NCBI GenBank assembly: GCA_020850355.1
Contig: JADZEX010000044.1
Span: forward strand, 113,119 to 177,118
Direction of reading: 5' to 3'
Source: Fimbriimonadaceae bacterium
GTDB taxonomy: Bacteria; Armatimonadota; UBA10988
DNA length: 64,000 bases
This document shows, piece after piece, positions 7,957 through 15,910 of this stretch. The notes under the pieces were generated by a model, which was not told the origin of the DNA, did no database searches, and was given only the letters and a program-made list of their open reading frames with translations. The translations under genes were made by a program, and so were the position numbers. How positions within the stretch are numbered: the stretch's first letter is position 1; every line of letters starts with the position of its first letter.

Positions 7957-8846
7957 CCCAGGAATCCCTGTACCGCCAGCCACGCCAGACAGAAGCCCGG
8001 CGCCAGCGGCAGCATGTAGTCGGTCGCCCCGCCGGCGAAATGGCGGTCGTAGAAGCCCTGGCAGACCGCCACCTGCGCCGGCAGGTTGGCCCGCAGCGTG
8101 TCCAGGTCGCTCCAGTGCGCCAGCCGCACCAGCAGCTCCTGACCCACCACCAGGCCGAGGCCCATCAGCAGCCCGGCCGCCGCCAGGGCGCCGAACGAGT
8201 AAGCCGCGCCGCCCGCGCCAGCGGCACCGGCCGCCGCCAGAATCACCGCCGGCAGGACCACCCGCACCAGCCGTCCCCGCGGCGTCGGCCGGCGGTAGCG
8301 CGCCGTCTGCGGCAACCCGTCGAGCTGTGCCCCGAGGCCCTGCGCCAGCCAGGCGGCGCCGAGCAGCAAGACCACCAGCGCGGTACCGGACGGCGTGACC
8401 CGGCCTGCTCCGGCCACCTGCAACAACAAGGCCCCGGCCAGGCCGCCGGCCACCAGCAGCGGCAGCAGCAACGCCAGGAGCAGCGAGGGCAGCCACTGCC
8501 CGCGCTGGCGCTCCTTCAGCTCGGTGGTCACCGCCGCGGCCAGCACCAGCGTGAACATCGACAGCACCACGGCGTTGACCAGCTCCAGGAACGGCGACTC
8601 GAGGTCACACCGGAAGTAGGCGACATGCCCCAACACGATGCAGCAGACCATTTCCATGACGGGTGCCGAAAGGTACTGCTCGCGCCGGGCGGCGGCGGCG
8701 GCCAGCTCCCGCGCAATCTGTGTCGACGCCGCCAGCAGCACCAGCAGCAGCGGTGCCCCGCGCAACGCGGGGACGCCATCAGCGGCGCACAGCGCCAGCA
8801 GCAGCACGGCCCCGATGGCGGGTCCAAGACGACTAGGTTGTGGCAT
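7953..8846 (-). CDS. CdsA-like integral membrane protein, catalytic motifs apparently lost
   Basis: A 297-residue protein with about eight hydrophobic segments in the position where cdsA (phosphatidate cytidylyltransferase) sits between uppS and dxr in many bacteria. The C-terminal region (VGQELLVRLAHWSDLDTLR..., then FYDRHF) lines up in spacing with the CdsA signature, whose canonical form has KR, KD, HGG and DRxD. Here KR becomes AH, KD becomes LD and HGG is absent. The Asp of the mid-protein WAxDxxAY motif is Gln (AAWLAQGLGAQL). The reading frame is intact, starts inside uppS (14-base overlap) and ends on the dxr ATG. It is either a divergent homologue, possibly inactive, or an unrelated membrane protein. 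The alignment was by eye. Confidence 0.55.
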   Translation of the reverse strand: MPQPSRLGPAIGAVLLLALCAADGVPALRGAPLLLVLLAASTQIARELAAAAARREQYLSAPVMEMVCCIVLGHVAYFRCDLESPFLELVNAVVLSMFTLVLAAAVTTELKERQRGQWLPSLLLALLLPLLVAGGLAGALLLQVAGAGRVTPSGTALVVLLLGAAWLAQGLGAQLDGLPQTARYRRPTPRGRLVRVVLPAVILAAAGAAGAGGAAYSFGALAAAGLLMGLGLVVGQELLVRLAHWSDLDTLRANLPAQVAVCQGFYDRHFAGGATDYMLPLAPGFCLAWLAVQGFLG

Positions 8847-9696
8847 CGCTGACCAATCCCCCGAAGCGTCGCTCGCGGGTCTGATACTCGGCTATTGCGC
8901 GGTACACGTCGACCGGCCGGAAGGCCGGCCAGAGCGTCCCGGTCACCCACAGCTCGGCGTAGGCGATTTGCCAGAGCAGGAAGTTGCTGACGCGCAGGTC
9001 GCCGCCGGTCCGGATCAGCAGCTCCGGGTCCGGCACGTCGGGCGCATAGAGCCGCGCGGCGAAGGCCGCTTCGTCAAGCTGCGCGGGATCCAACTCGCCG
9101 CGCTGCGCCGCGGCGGCGATCTCCCGCGCGGCGTCGACGATCTCGCGGCGGCCGCCGTAGTTCAGGGCCAGGTACAACCGCATCCGGGAGTTGGCCGCGG
9201 TCGCTTCGACGTCACGCTCCAGTTCGCGGCGTAACGAGGCCGGCAGGTCGTCGGCGCGGCCGAGCAGCCGCACGCTGACCTCGGACTCCAGCATCTCCGC
9301 CAGGTTGGCGTGCAACTGGTCCTCGATCAGCCGCATCAGCCCGCCGACTTCGTCCTCGGGCCGCGACCAGTTTTCGTTGGAGAAGGTGTACAGGGTGAGG
9401 TGTTCGACCCGCCCCAGACCGGGCTCCACGGTCACCCCGGCCTCGGCCAGCCGCGTCGGCAGGTGGCGGCAAGCCCGGATGATCAGCCGGGTGGTCTCGG
9501 CGCCCCGCTGGTGCCCGACAATCCGCGGCAAGTGCTGCTGCCGGGCCCAGCGGCCGTTGCCATCCATGATCACCGCGACGTGCCGCGGCACGCGCGTCGG
9601 GTCGATGCGACTCAGCCAGCGCTGCTCGTCGGCATCGATCGGCGGCAGCTCATAGGTCGTCGCGGCGCTGGCGCTGCGGGCTCGCGGGTCGGTCAC
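8833..9696 (-). CDS. uppS: Undecaprenyl (di-trans,poly-cis) diphosphate synthase
   Basis: A cis-prenyltransferase that extends farnesyl diphosphate with isopentenyl diphosphate to make the C55 carrier for peptidoglycan and surface polymers. The catalytic MDGNGRWA motif, the GHQRG segment, the FSNENW segment, ALNYGGRREI and the C-terminal PDPELLIRTGGDLRVSNF are all present. The GTG start at 9696 overlaps the frr stop (GTGA), so translation is coupled. This gives 287 residues, with about 30 residues before the MDGNG motif. It overlaps the CdsA-like gene downstream by 14 bases. Confidence 0.96.
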   Translation of the reverse strand: MTDPRARSASAATTYELPPIDADEQRWLSRIDPTRVPRHVAVIMDGNGRWARQQHLPRIVGHQRGAETTRLIIRACRHLPTRLAEAGVTVEPGLGRVEHLTLYTFSNENWSRPEDEVGGLMRLIEDQLHANLAEMLESEVSVRLLGRADDLPASLRRELERDVEATAANSRMRLYLALNYGGRREIVDAAREIAAAAQRGELDPAQLDEAAFAARLYAPDVPDPELLIRTGGDLRVSNFLLWQIAYAELWVTGTLWPAFRPVDVYRAIAEYQTRERRFGGLVSDATT

Positions 9697-10259
9697 TCCG
9701 ACATCAGCTCCTCTTCCTTGGCCTTCACCAGCTTGTCGATCTTGGCGATGTACTGGTCCGTCAGCTTCTGGATGTCGTCCTGCCCGCGGTGCAGTTCGTC
9801 TTCGGAGACAGCGCCTTCCTTTTCCATTTTCCGGAGGTGGTCGATGGCCTCGCGCCGCACGTTGCGGACCGCCACGCGGCCCTTTTCGGCGGTGTGCTGA
9901 CAGCCCTTCGCCAGCTCGCGCCGGCGCTCTTCGGTGAGTGGTGGGATGCCGATCCGGATCAGCTTGCCGTCGTTCTGCGGGTTGAGCCCCAACCTGGCGT
10001 CGGCGAGGGCCTTCTCGATCGCCCGGATCAGCCCCTTCTCCCACGGCTCGATGGTCAGCAGCCGGGCTTCGGGGGCGCGGATCATCGCCAGTTGCTGCAA
10101 GGCTGTCGGAGTCCCGTGGTAATCCACCTTGATCTCTTCGACCAGGGCCGGCGAGGCGCGGCCGGTGCGCACCAGGCTGAACTCGTGCTCCGTCGCCTTG
10201 ACAGTCTTTTCCATGTGGTCTTCGGCTTCGAGCAAGACCTCGGCGGTGGCTTCACTCAT
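9693..10259 (-). CDS. frr: Ribosome recycling factor
   Basis: RRF splits post-termination ribosomes together with EF-G. At 188 residues it is the normal length. The N-terminal [17 protein letters not shown] stretch, the [18 protein letters not shown] core and the C-terminal helices ending in KEEELMSE are characteristic. ATG 10259 is chosen because AAGGAG lies eight bases before it; the GTG two codons earlier is too close to that site. It overlaps the pyrH stop by eight bases and its own stop overlaps the uppS start. Confidence 0.97.
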   Translation of the reverse strand: MSEATAEVLLEAEDHMEKTVKATEHEFSLVRTGRASPALVEEIKVDYHGTPTALQQLAMIRAPEARLLTIEPWEKGLIRAIEKALADARLGLNPQNDGKLIRIGIPPLTEERRRELAKGCQHTAEKGRVAVRNVRREAIDHLRKMEKEGAVSEDELHRGQDDIQKLTDQYIAKIDKLVKAKEEELMSE

Positions 10260-10986
10260 GGTCACTACTCCTTACGATGGTCCCGACTGCTTCGCCCTGA
10301 CAGATCCGCTGGAGGTTGTCCAGCTCGGCGAAGTCGAACACGATGATCGGCAGGCTTTGCACCTTCGCCAGCGAGGTGGCGGTGGCGTCCATCACCGCCA
10401 GCGGCAGCAGTTGGTCGTAGCTGAGATGCTCGTATTTCTGCGCCTCGGGGTGGGTCCGCGGATCGGCGCTGTAGACGCCGTCGACCCGGTGCTTCGCCAT
10501 CAGCAGGGCATCGGCGTCGATCTGGCAGGCCCGCAGTGCGGCGGCCGTGTCGGTCGAGAAGAACGGATTGCCGGTGCCCGCCGCGAAGATCACCACGCGG
10601 CCCTGCTCGAGATGCCGCAGCGCGCGGCGCTGGATGAACGGCTCGGCCACCTCGTGCATCTCGATGGCCGTCTGCACCCGCACCTGCAGCCCTTCGGCCT
10701 CCAGCGCGCTCATCAGCGCCAGGGCGTTGATGACGGTGGCGAGCATGCCCATGTGGTCGCCCGTGACGCGGTCGATGCCCCGCTTCTCCCCGGCGACGCC
10801 CCGGAAGATGTTGCCGCCACCGACCACGATGGCCAGCTCGACACCGACCGCGACGACCCGCCGGAAGTGCTGCGCGATCGCCGCCAACAGCTCGTCGTCG
10901 ATGCCGTAGGGCTGGCCTCCCATCAGCGCCTCGCCGCTCAGCTTGAGCAGCACGCGGCGATACTTCAGCGCGGCGCAGTCGGCCAT
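10252..10986 (-). CDS. pyrH: UMP kinase
   Basis: The bacterial UMP kinase phosphorylates UMP to UDP and belongs to the amino acid kinase fold. The N-terminal [10 protein letters not shown], the [10 protein letters not shown] loop, [12 protein letters not shown] and [19 protein letters not shown] (the nucleotide and UMP sites) are all seen. ATG 10986 with AAGGTG six bases upstream gives 244 residues, typical for the family. It lies about 100 bases after tsf; that gap holds a stable hairpin (11024-11067). The 3' end overlaps frr. Confidence 0.97.
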   Translation of the reverse strand: MADCAALKYRRVLLKLSGEALMGGQPYGIDDELLAAIAQHFRRVVAVGVELAIVVGGGNIFRGVAGEKRGIDRVTGDHMGMLATVINALALMSALEAEGLQVRVQTAIEMHEVAEPFIQRRALRHLEQGRVVIFAAGTGNPFFSTDTAAALRACQIDADALLMAKHRVDGVYSADPRTHPEAQKYEHLSYDQLLPLAVMDATATSLAKVQSLPIIVFDFAELDNLQRICQGEAVGTIVRSSDHE

Positions 10987-11023
10987 GCCCACCACCTTTC
11001 CGGGCGGTCCAGCAGATACTGCG

Positions 11024-11067
11024 GGAGCCGCCGCGGGGCACCTCTTCGTGCCTGCGCGCGCGGCTCC
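11024..11067 (-). terminator. Hairpin in the tsf-pyrH gap
   Basis: Outer arms GGAGCCGC (11024-11031) and GCGGCTCC (11060-11067) enclose an inner stem GGCAC/GTGCC (11037-11041 and 11048-11052). There is no T-tract. It could act as an attenuator or processing site that sets pyrH-frr-uppS expression below rpsB-tsf. Confidence 0.4.
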
Positions 11068-11090
11068 TGTTGCAGGGATCCGAAAATGGG

Positions 11091-11933
11091 CTACTCTTGC
11101 CCGACCTCGAGGCGCAGGAAGCGCCGCACCGCGAGGCTGCCACCGGCCGCCTTGGCGGCCTCGGCGACGTACTGCTGGACGGCCTTCTTGTCGTCCTTGG
11201 CGTACGGCTGGTCCAGCAGGCAGACCTCGCTGAAGAACTTGCCGAGCCGACCCTCGATGATCTTCTCGCGGATGTTCTCGGGCTTCTTGGCCATGTCCTC
11301 AGCGTTGCGCAGCACTTCCTTCTCGCGCTCCAGCAGGTCGGCCGGGACGCCGTCGCGGTCGACGCAGAGCGGCCGCATCGCCGCCACCTGCATCCCGAGT
11401 TCCTTGGCGACTTCGGCCAGCGCGGGCTGCGCCACGCCGGCTCCGGCGACTTCCACCAGCACCGCGACGCGGTGCGTCGCCGTGTGCAGGTAGTAGCCGA
11501 CCAGCCCGTCGGCGCCGGCCGTCCAGCGCACCAGGCGGCCGACCCGGATGGCTTCGCCGATCCGCGACACGGCGTTGGCGATGGCGTCGTCGCCGCCGAC
11601 CGCCTCGGAGGTCTCCGCGCCACTGGCCAGCGCGGCGTCCGCGAGGCTCTGCGCCAGCGCCCGGAAGTCGTCGCTGCGGCCGACGAAGTCGGTCTCGCAG
11701 TTCAGCTCCAGCGCCAGCGTGGTCTGCCCGTCGGGGCTGCTGGCCAGCGCGATGCACCCTTCGCCGGTGGTCCGCCCGGCGCGCTTCTCACCCTTCGCCA
11801 GCCCGTGCTGCCGCAGGATGTCCTTGGCCTTCTCAACATCGCCCTCGGCCTCGGCCAGCGCGCGCTTGCAATCCATCATGCCCGCCCCGGTCGCGTCCCG
11901 GAGGGCCTTCACATCGGCTGCTGCAATCGACAT
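11091..11933 (-). CDS. tsf: Translation elongation factor Ts
   Basis: EF-Ts is the guanine nucleotide exchange factor for EF-Tu. The N-terminal UBA-like segment reads [19 protein letters not shown], followed by the [15 protein letters not shown] helix and the [15 protein letters not shown] core motif that contacts EF-Tu. The 280-residue length is normal for the two-subdomain form. GGAG lies eight bases before the ATG. It follows rpsB by 28 bases in the conserved rpsB-tsf operon. Confidence 0.97.
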   Translation of the reverse strand: MSIAAADVKALRDATGAGMMDCKRALAEAEGDVEKAKDILRQHGLAKGEKRAGRTTGEGCIALASSPDGQTTLALELNCETDFVGRSDDFRALAQSLADAALASGAETSEAVGGDDAIANAVSRIGEAIRVGRLVRWTAGADGLVGYYLHTATHRVAVLVEVAGAGVAQPALAEVAKELGMQVAAMRPLCVDRDGVPADLLEREKEVLRNAEDMAKKPENIREKIIEGRLGKFFSEVCLLDQPYAKDDKKAVQQYVAEAAKAAGGSLAVRRFLRLEVGQE

Positions 11934-11961
11934 CGTCGCTTCTCCGTCCTCTCGCCAGCCC

Positions 11962-12927
<966 letters not shown>

Positions 12928-13020
12928 GGGGGTCACTGCTCCTTGGTTGATCCTCCCCGCGGTGTCGCGGTCGAACGGAGCCCGGGGCACCGCCGTTCAA
13001 CTCGGCCACGGGTGCGAAGT

Positions 13021-13034
13021 GTCCCTTGCGGGAC
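13021..13034 (-). promoter_or_regulatory. 5'-end hairpin of the rpsB leader
   Basis: On the minus strand GTCCC and GGGAC enclose the GNRA-type loop GCAA. It sits at the expected transcription start, about 95 bases before the rpsB ATG. It probably caps the transcript and may be part of an S2 autoregulatory leader, but I cannot match it to a known S2 leader. Confidence 0.45.
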
Positions 13035-13040
13035 TTCGGC

Positions 13041-13069
13041 AGCATACCAGCGATGCCGCGGCGCGTCAA
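13041..13069 (-). promoter_or_regulatory. Promoter of the rpsB operon
   Basis: On the minus strand TTGACG (13064-13069) and TATGCT (13041-13046) are each five of six matches to consensus with a 17-bp spacer. This is one of the best promoters in the window, as expected for a ribosomal operon. The leader would be about 107 bases. Confidence 0.75.
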
Positions 13070-13103
13070 CGCCTGCAGCCGCCTGCCAAGCCACCGCGCG
13101 GCC

Positions 13104-15182
13104 TCACCAGCGGCGCGCGTCCAGATCGTTGCGGACCGTCCGGGCGCCGCCGGGGGGCCGTTCGTAGAGGTACAGGTCGGGGCCGCCGGTGCCGCGGGCA
13201 CGCTGCGACACGAAGACGATCCGCTGCCCGTCGGCGCTCAGGCTGGGCGTCGTGTCGCCAAACCCGGTGAGGCTCAGACCGGGCAGGTCGACCAGCACCC
13301 CCGGCCGGCCGTCTGGCCCCTCGCGCTGCAGGTCGAAGACCGCCACATCGTCGCCGCTGGAGCCCAGGTCGGCACCCCAGCGGTTGGTCTGGAAGCCGAG
13401 ATAGCGGCCATCGGCGCTGAGACTGACGAACAGATCCTCCTGCGTCGAGTTGACTGCGCTGGACAGCGGCACCTCGCGCTGGGCGACCAGGTCGTAAAGG
13501 TGGACATCGTTCAGTCCCCGGTCGCCAGGCCGGCGGTCGGCGTCGTAGGCCAGCAGCCGGCCGTCGGCCGAGACCCGGCTGGTGTACTGGTCGGTGCCGC
13601 CGTCGAGACCCGGCGTCGCCAGCAGGCTGGCGGTCTGGCGGTCGTAGACGTAGATCCGCGAGCGCGTCGTGCCGCCCTCGGCCCGCTCGCTGCGGAAGCT
13701 CAACCAGCGGCCCGTCGGGCTGAGCTGCGGGGCTCGCTCGAGCTCCGCGGTGTTGAGACCGGGCAGGTCGACCAGGCTGCCCGCCGCCACGTCGTAGAGG
13801 TAGATGTCCCAGCCGCCGCCGCCCGGCCGGTCGCTGGTGAACGCCACCAGCCCGCCGTCGCCGGACAGGCTGGGGGACTCATCGCGAGCCGCCGAGTTGA
13901 GCCCCGGCAGGGCGACCAGCCCGCTGCCCAAACGGTAGAGGTAGATGTCGCGCAGGCCCACGCCGCCGGGCCGGTCGCTGTTGAAGACCACGCTCCGCCC
14001 GTCCGACGAGACCGTCGGCGAGCTGTCCTCGGCCGAGGAGTTGAGGCCCGGCAGAGGGGTGTAGTGTTGCGGATCCCAAGCGCCGGCAGCGGCCGCCGCG
14101 CCGGCCTCGGCGCGGTGCAGGAAGCGGAATGTGCCAGCCGGCCCGCCGAGCGTCCAATCGACGAACTCGAAGCTGATCACATAAGGCTGCCAAACGCCGA
14201 CTCCCAGCACCGCATCGACGCTGTAGGCGCTGAGGTCGGTCACCAGCACCTGGTCCACCCGGATCGGTGACGGCAGTCGCAGCGTGGCCGGACTGCCCAG
14301 CAGCTCCACCGTCAGCACCTCGCTGCCGGCAATCCGCCAGGCGGCGCCGGCCGGGTCGTACCCGAGCTGCACGGCGACCGCGGTGTCCAGGATCAGCTCG
14401 TCCACAGCCCCGGTGTCGAGCAACACCCGCAGCCCCGGCGTCGCGGCGACCCCCGCGCTGGAGGTCATCTGGAAGGGTACCTCCAGGTCGGCGTAGCTCT
14501 CGCGCACGCGGTCGGGGTTCAAGGCGGTGGTGGTCTGGGCGGTGAAGACTTGCCGGCCACCGGCGCCGCTCAGTACCGGCGCGCCGCCCAACACCAGCGA
14601 TGCGGCGCCGGACTGCGGCAGATCAAACTCCAGGGCGCGAACCACCGGCGCCAGTTGCAGCAGCAGCGGATCGAGGCGATTGGCGGTCCCGCCGGTGCCG
14701 GGCTTGAACCGCAGGCCCAAGATGCCCTGCGCGCCCTTCAGGCTGAGCGAGCGGTCCTCGCGCGAGGTCGGCTCATCAATCACCACCAGGCGCACCCCGA
14801 CGGCGGTGCGTCGGCCGAGCGCCACCGGCGCGGTGGCGAACTCGCCGCGGCGCGTGCCCGAGCCGAACCGCAGGACGGCTGGCCGGCCGGTCCGCCGCAC
14901 CGCGTGATTCGTCGGACGGATCAGATCACCAAACACCAGGAGGCCCTGGAACCCGGTGTCCAGCAGCAGCTCGAAGACCTGGTTGCCAACCTGCACGGGC
15001 ACGAGGTATTGGCCCGGTAGCACCGCCCGCAGGGGGATACGATCGAAGCCCGCGTCGCCGCCCGAGGGCGCCTGAAACGGACTATTGTCGACCGCCGCGC
15101 CGCCGCCGCCACAGCCGGGCAGCAACAGCCAGCTCAGCAGCAGCAGAGTACCGAGCGCCACCTTTCGCGTCGTCCGCGCCAT
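13104..15182 (-). CDS. Lipoprotein: pepsin-like (A1) aspartic protease fused to a six-bladed PD40 propeller
   Basis: A 692-residue outer lipoprotein. The signal peptide ends at LLPGC with lipid-acceptor Cys24, then a Gly-rich linker. Residues about 50-365 look like a bilobal A1 protease: LLLDTG with Asp75 and VLLDTG with Asp256, spaced 181 apart (183 in pepsin). It also has the pepsin-like segments QGILGLRF, SLVLGG and, near the end, AVLGVGVW followed by a VDWTLG strand. Residues about 395-680 hold six PD40/TolB-like repeats of the form SxDGRxxxFxSDR...DIYLY, a six-bladed propeller. The second ATG is used because AAGGA lies eight bases before it. It follows the Hcp-like lipoprotein gene by 19 bases. 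Function unknown. Confidence 0.8.
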   Translation of the reverse strand: MARTTRKVALGTLLLLSWLLLPGCGGGGAAVDNSPFQAPSGGDAGFDRIPLRAVLPGQYLVPVQVGNQVFELLLDTGFQGLLVFGDLIRPTNHAVRRTGRPAVLRFGSGTRRGEFATAPVALGRRTAVGVRLVVIDEPTSREDRSLSLKGAQGILGLRFKPGTGGTANRLDPLLLQLAPVVRALEFDLPQSGAASLVLGGAPVLSGAGGRQVFTAQTTTALNPDRVRESYADLEVPFQMTSSAGVAATPGLRVLLDTGAVDELILDTAVAVQLGYDPAGAAWRIAGSEVLTVELLGSPATLRLPSPIRVDQVLVTDLSAYSVDAVLGVGVWQPYVISFEFVDWTLGGPAGTFRFLHRAEAGAAAAAGAWDPQHYTPLPGLNSSAEDSSPTVSSDGRSVVFNSDRPGGVGLRDIYLYRLGSGLVALPGLNSAARDESPSLSGDGGLVAFTSDRPGGGGWDIYLYDVAAGSLVDLPGLNTAELERAPQLSPTGRWLSFRSERAEGGTTRSRIYVYDRQTASLLATPGLDGGTDQYTSRVSADGRLLAYDADRRPGDRGLNDVHLYDLVAQREVPLSSAVNSTQEDLFVSLSADGRYLGFQTNRWGADLGSSGDDVAVFDLQREGPDGRPGVLVDLPGLSLTGFGDTTPSLSADGQRIVFVSQRARGTGGPDLYLYERPPGGARTVRNDLDARRW

Positions 15183-15201
15183 CGCCATCTTCCTTGCCGG
15201 G

Positions 15202-15867
15202 TTAGCGCAATAGCCCAACTTGACGCAACCGGGCCGCCCGCGCGGCGCTGTTGGTCGTGAGATCCCAGCCGACCGTCACCGGCGGGCCCGGGGCGCCGCT
15301 GGCGTCAACGCTGCGGTACGTGATCTCGATCTTGTTGAAGGCCAGGGACAGCTTCTCAAGGCCGGAGTCGCCCTGCACCAGGGATTGCTCGACCCGCGCC
15401 ACCAGTGCGCCGGTCAGGTCGAAGCGGTACCGCTCGAAGCTGCGGTTGCGGGTGTCGACCACCACCAGCACCAGCCGGTCGAGCACGCTGCCGGACCAGT
15501 TGGCCTGCGCCAGGGCCGGGCTGGCGCGGTCGATCACCTTGCTGACCACCAACCGGTCGAAGCGCACCAGGCCAGCCGACACCCCGCCACCTTTGGCCCC
15601 GTTGTCGATGGGCACTTCCGAGCCGAAGCGCAGCTCGGTCAGGTTGATCCAGTCGCGGTACCCCGTCAGCGTGCTGTCGCCCTTGAAGCCCGCCGTCCCG
15701 CCGTTCACCTGCATCACCAGGGACTCGCTGGCGCCGCCCACGAAGTCGTTGAGGCCGCCCGGCAGGACGGCGCCGCCACTGCTCGCCGCGCCTCCGCCGC
15801 CGCAACCGATCCCCAGTCCCGCCAGCAGCAGACCGCCCGCCAGGATCTTCACTCGCCAAACCGACAC
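15202..15867 (-). CDS. Hcp-family (T6SS tube-like) lipoprotein
   Basis: A 221-residue protein with an Hcp-like domain behind a lipoprotein signal peptide. The GTG has GGGAGG six bases upstream. The signal ends at LAGLGIGC, followed by GGGG, the same layout as the next gene. The domain reads like Hcp1 of type VI secretion tubes: LVMQVNGGTAGFKGDSTLTG, a DWINLTEL strand, FDRLVVSKVIDRASPALAQA and the C-terminal LEKLSLAFNKIEITYR. No T6SS sheath, spike or baseplate gene is in the window, and true Hcp is not lipidated, so this is probably a repurposed surface protein. It is probably co-transcribed with the pepsin-propeller gene. Confidence 0.8.
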   Translation of the reverse strand: MSVWRVKILAGGLLLAGLGIGCGGGGAASSGGAVLPGGLNDFVGGASESLVMQVNGGTAGFKGDSTLTGYRDWINLTELRFGSEVPIDNGAKGGGVSAGLVRFDRLVVSKVIDRASPALAQANWSGSVLDRLVLVVVDTRNRSFERYRFDLTGALVARVEQSLVQGDSGLEKLSLAFNKIEITYRSVDASGAPGPPVTVGWDLTTNSAARAARLRQVGLLR

Positions 15868-15910
15868 GCTGATCCTCCCAGGATACGCCGCAGCGCAATC
15901 TCTGAGCTCA

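Noticed and set aside
15202..15867. Possible type VI secretion system locus around the Hcp-like gene.
   Set aside because: No TssB/C sheath, VgrG, ClpV or membrane-complex gene is present within the window, and the Hcp-like protein has a lipoprotein signal.
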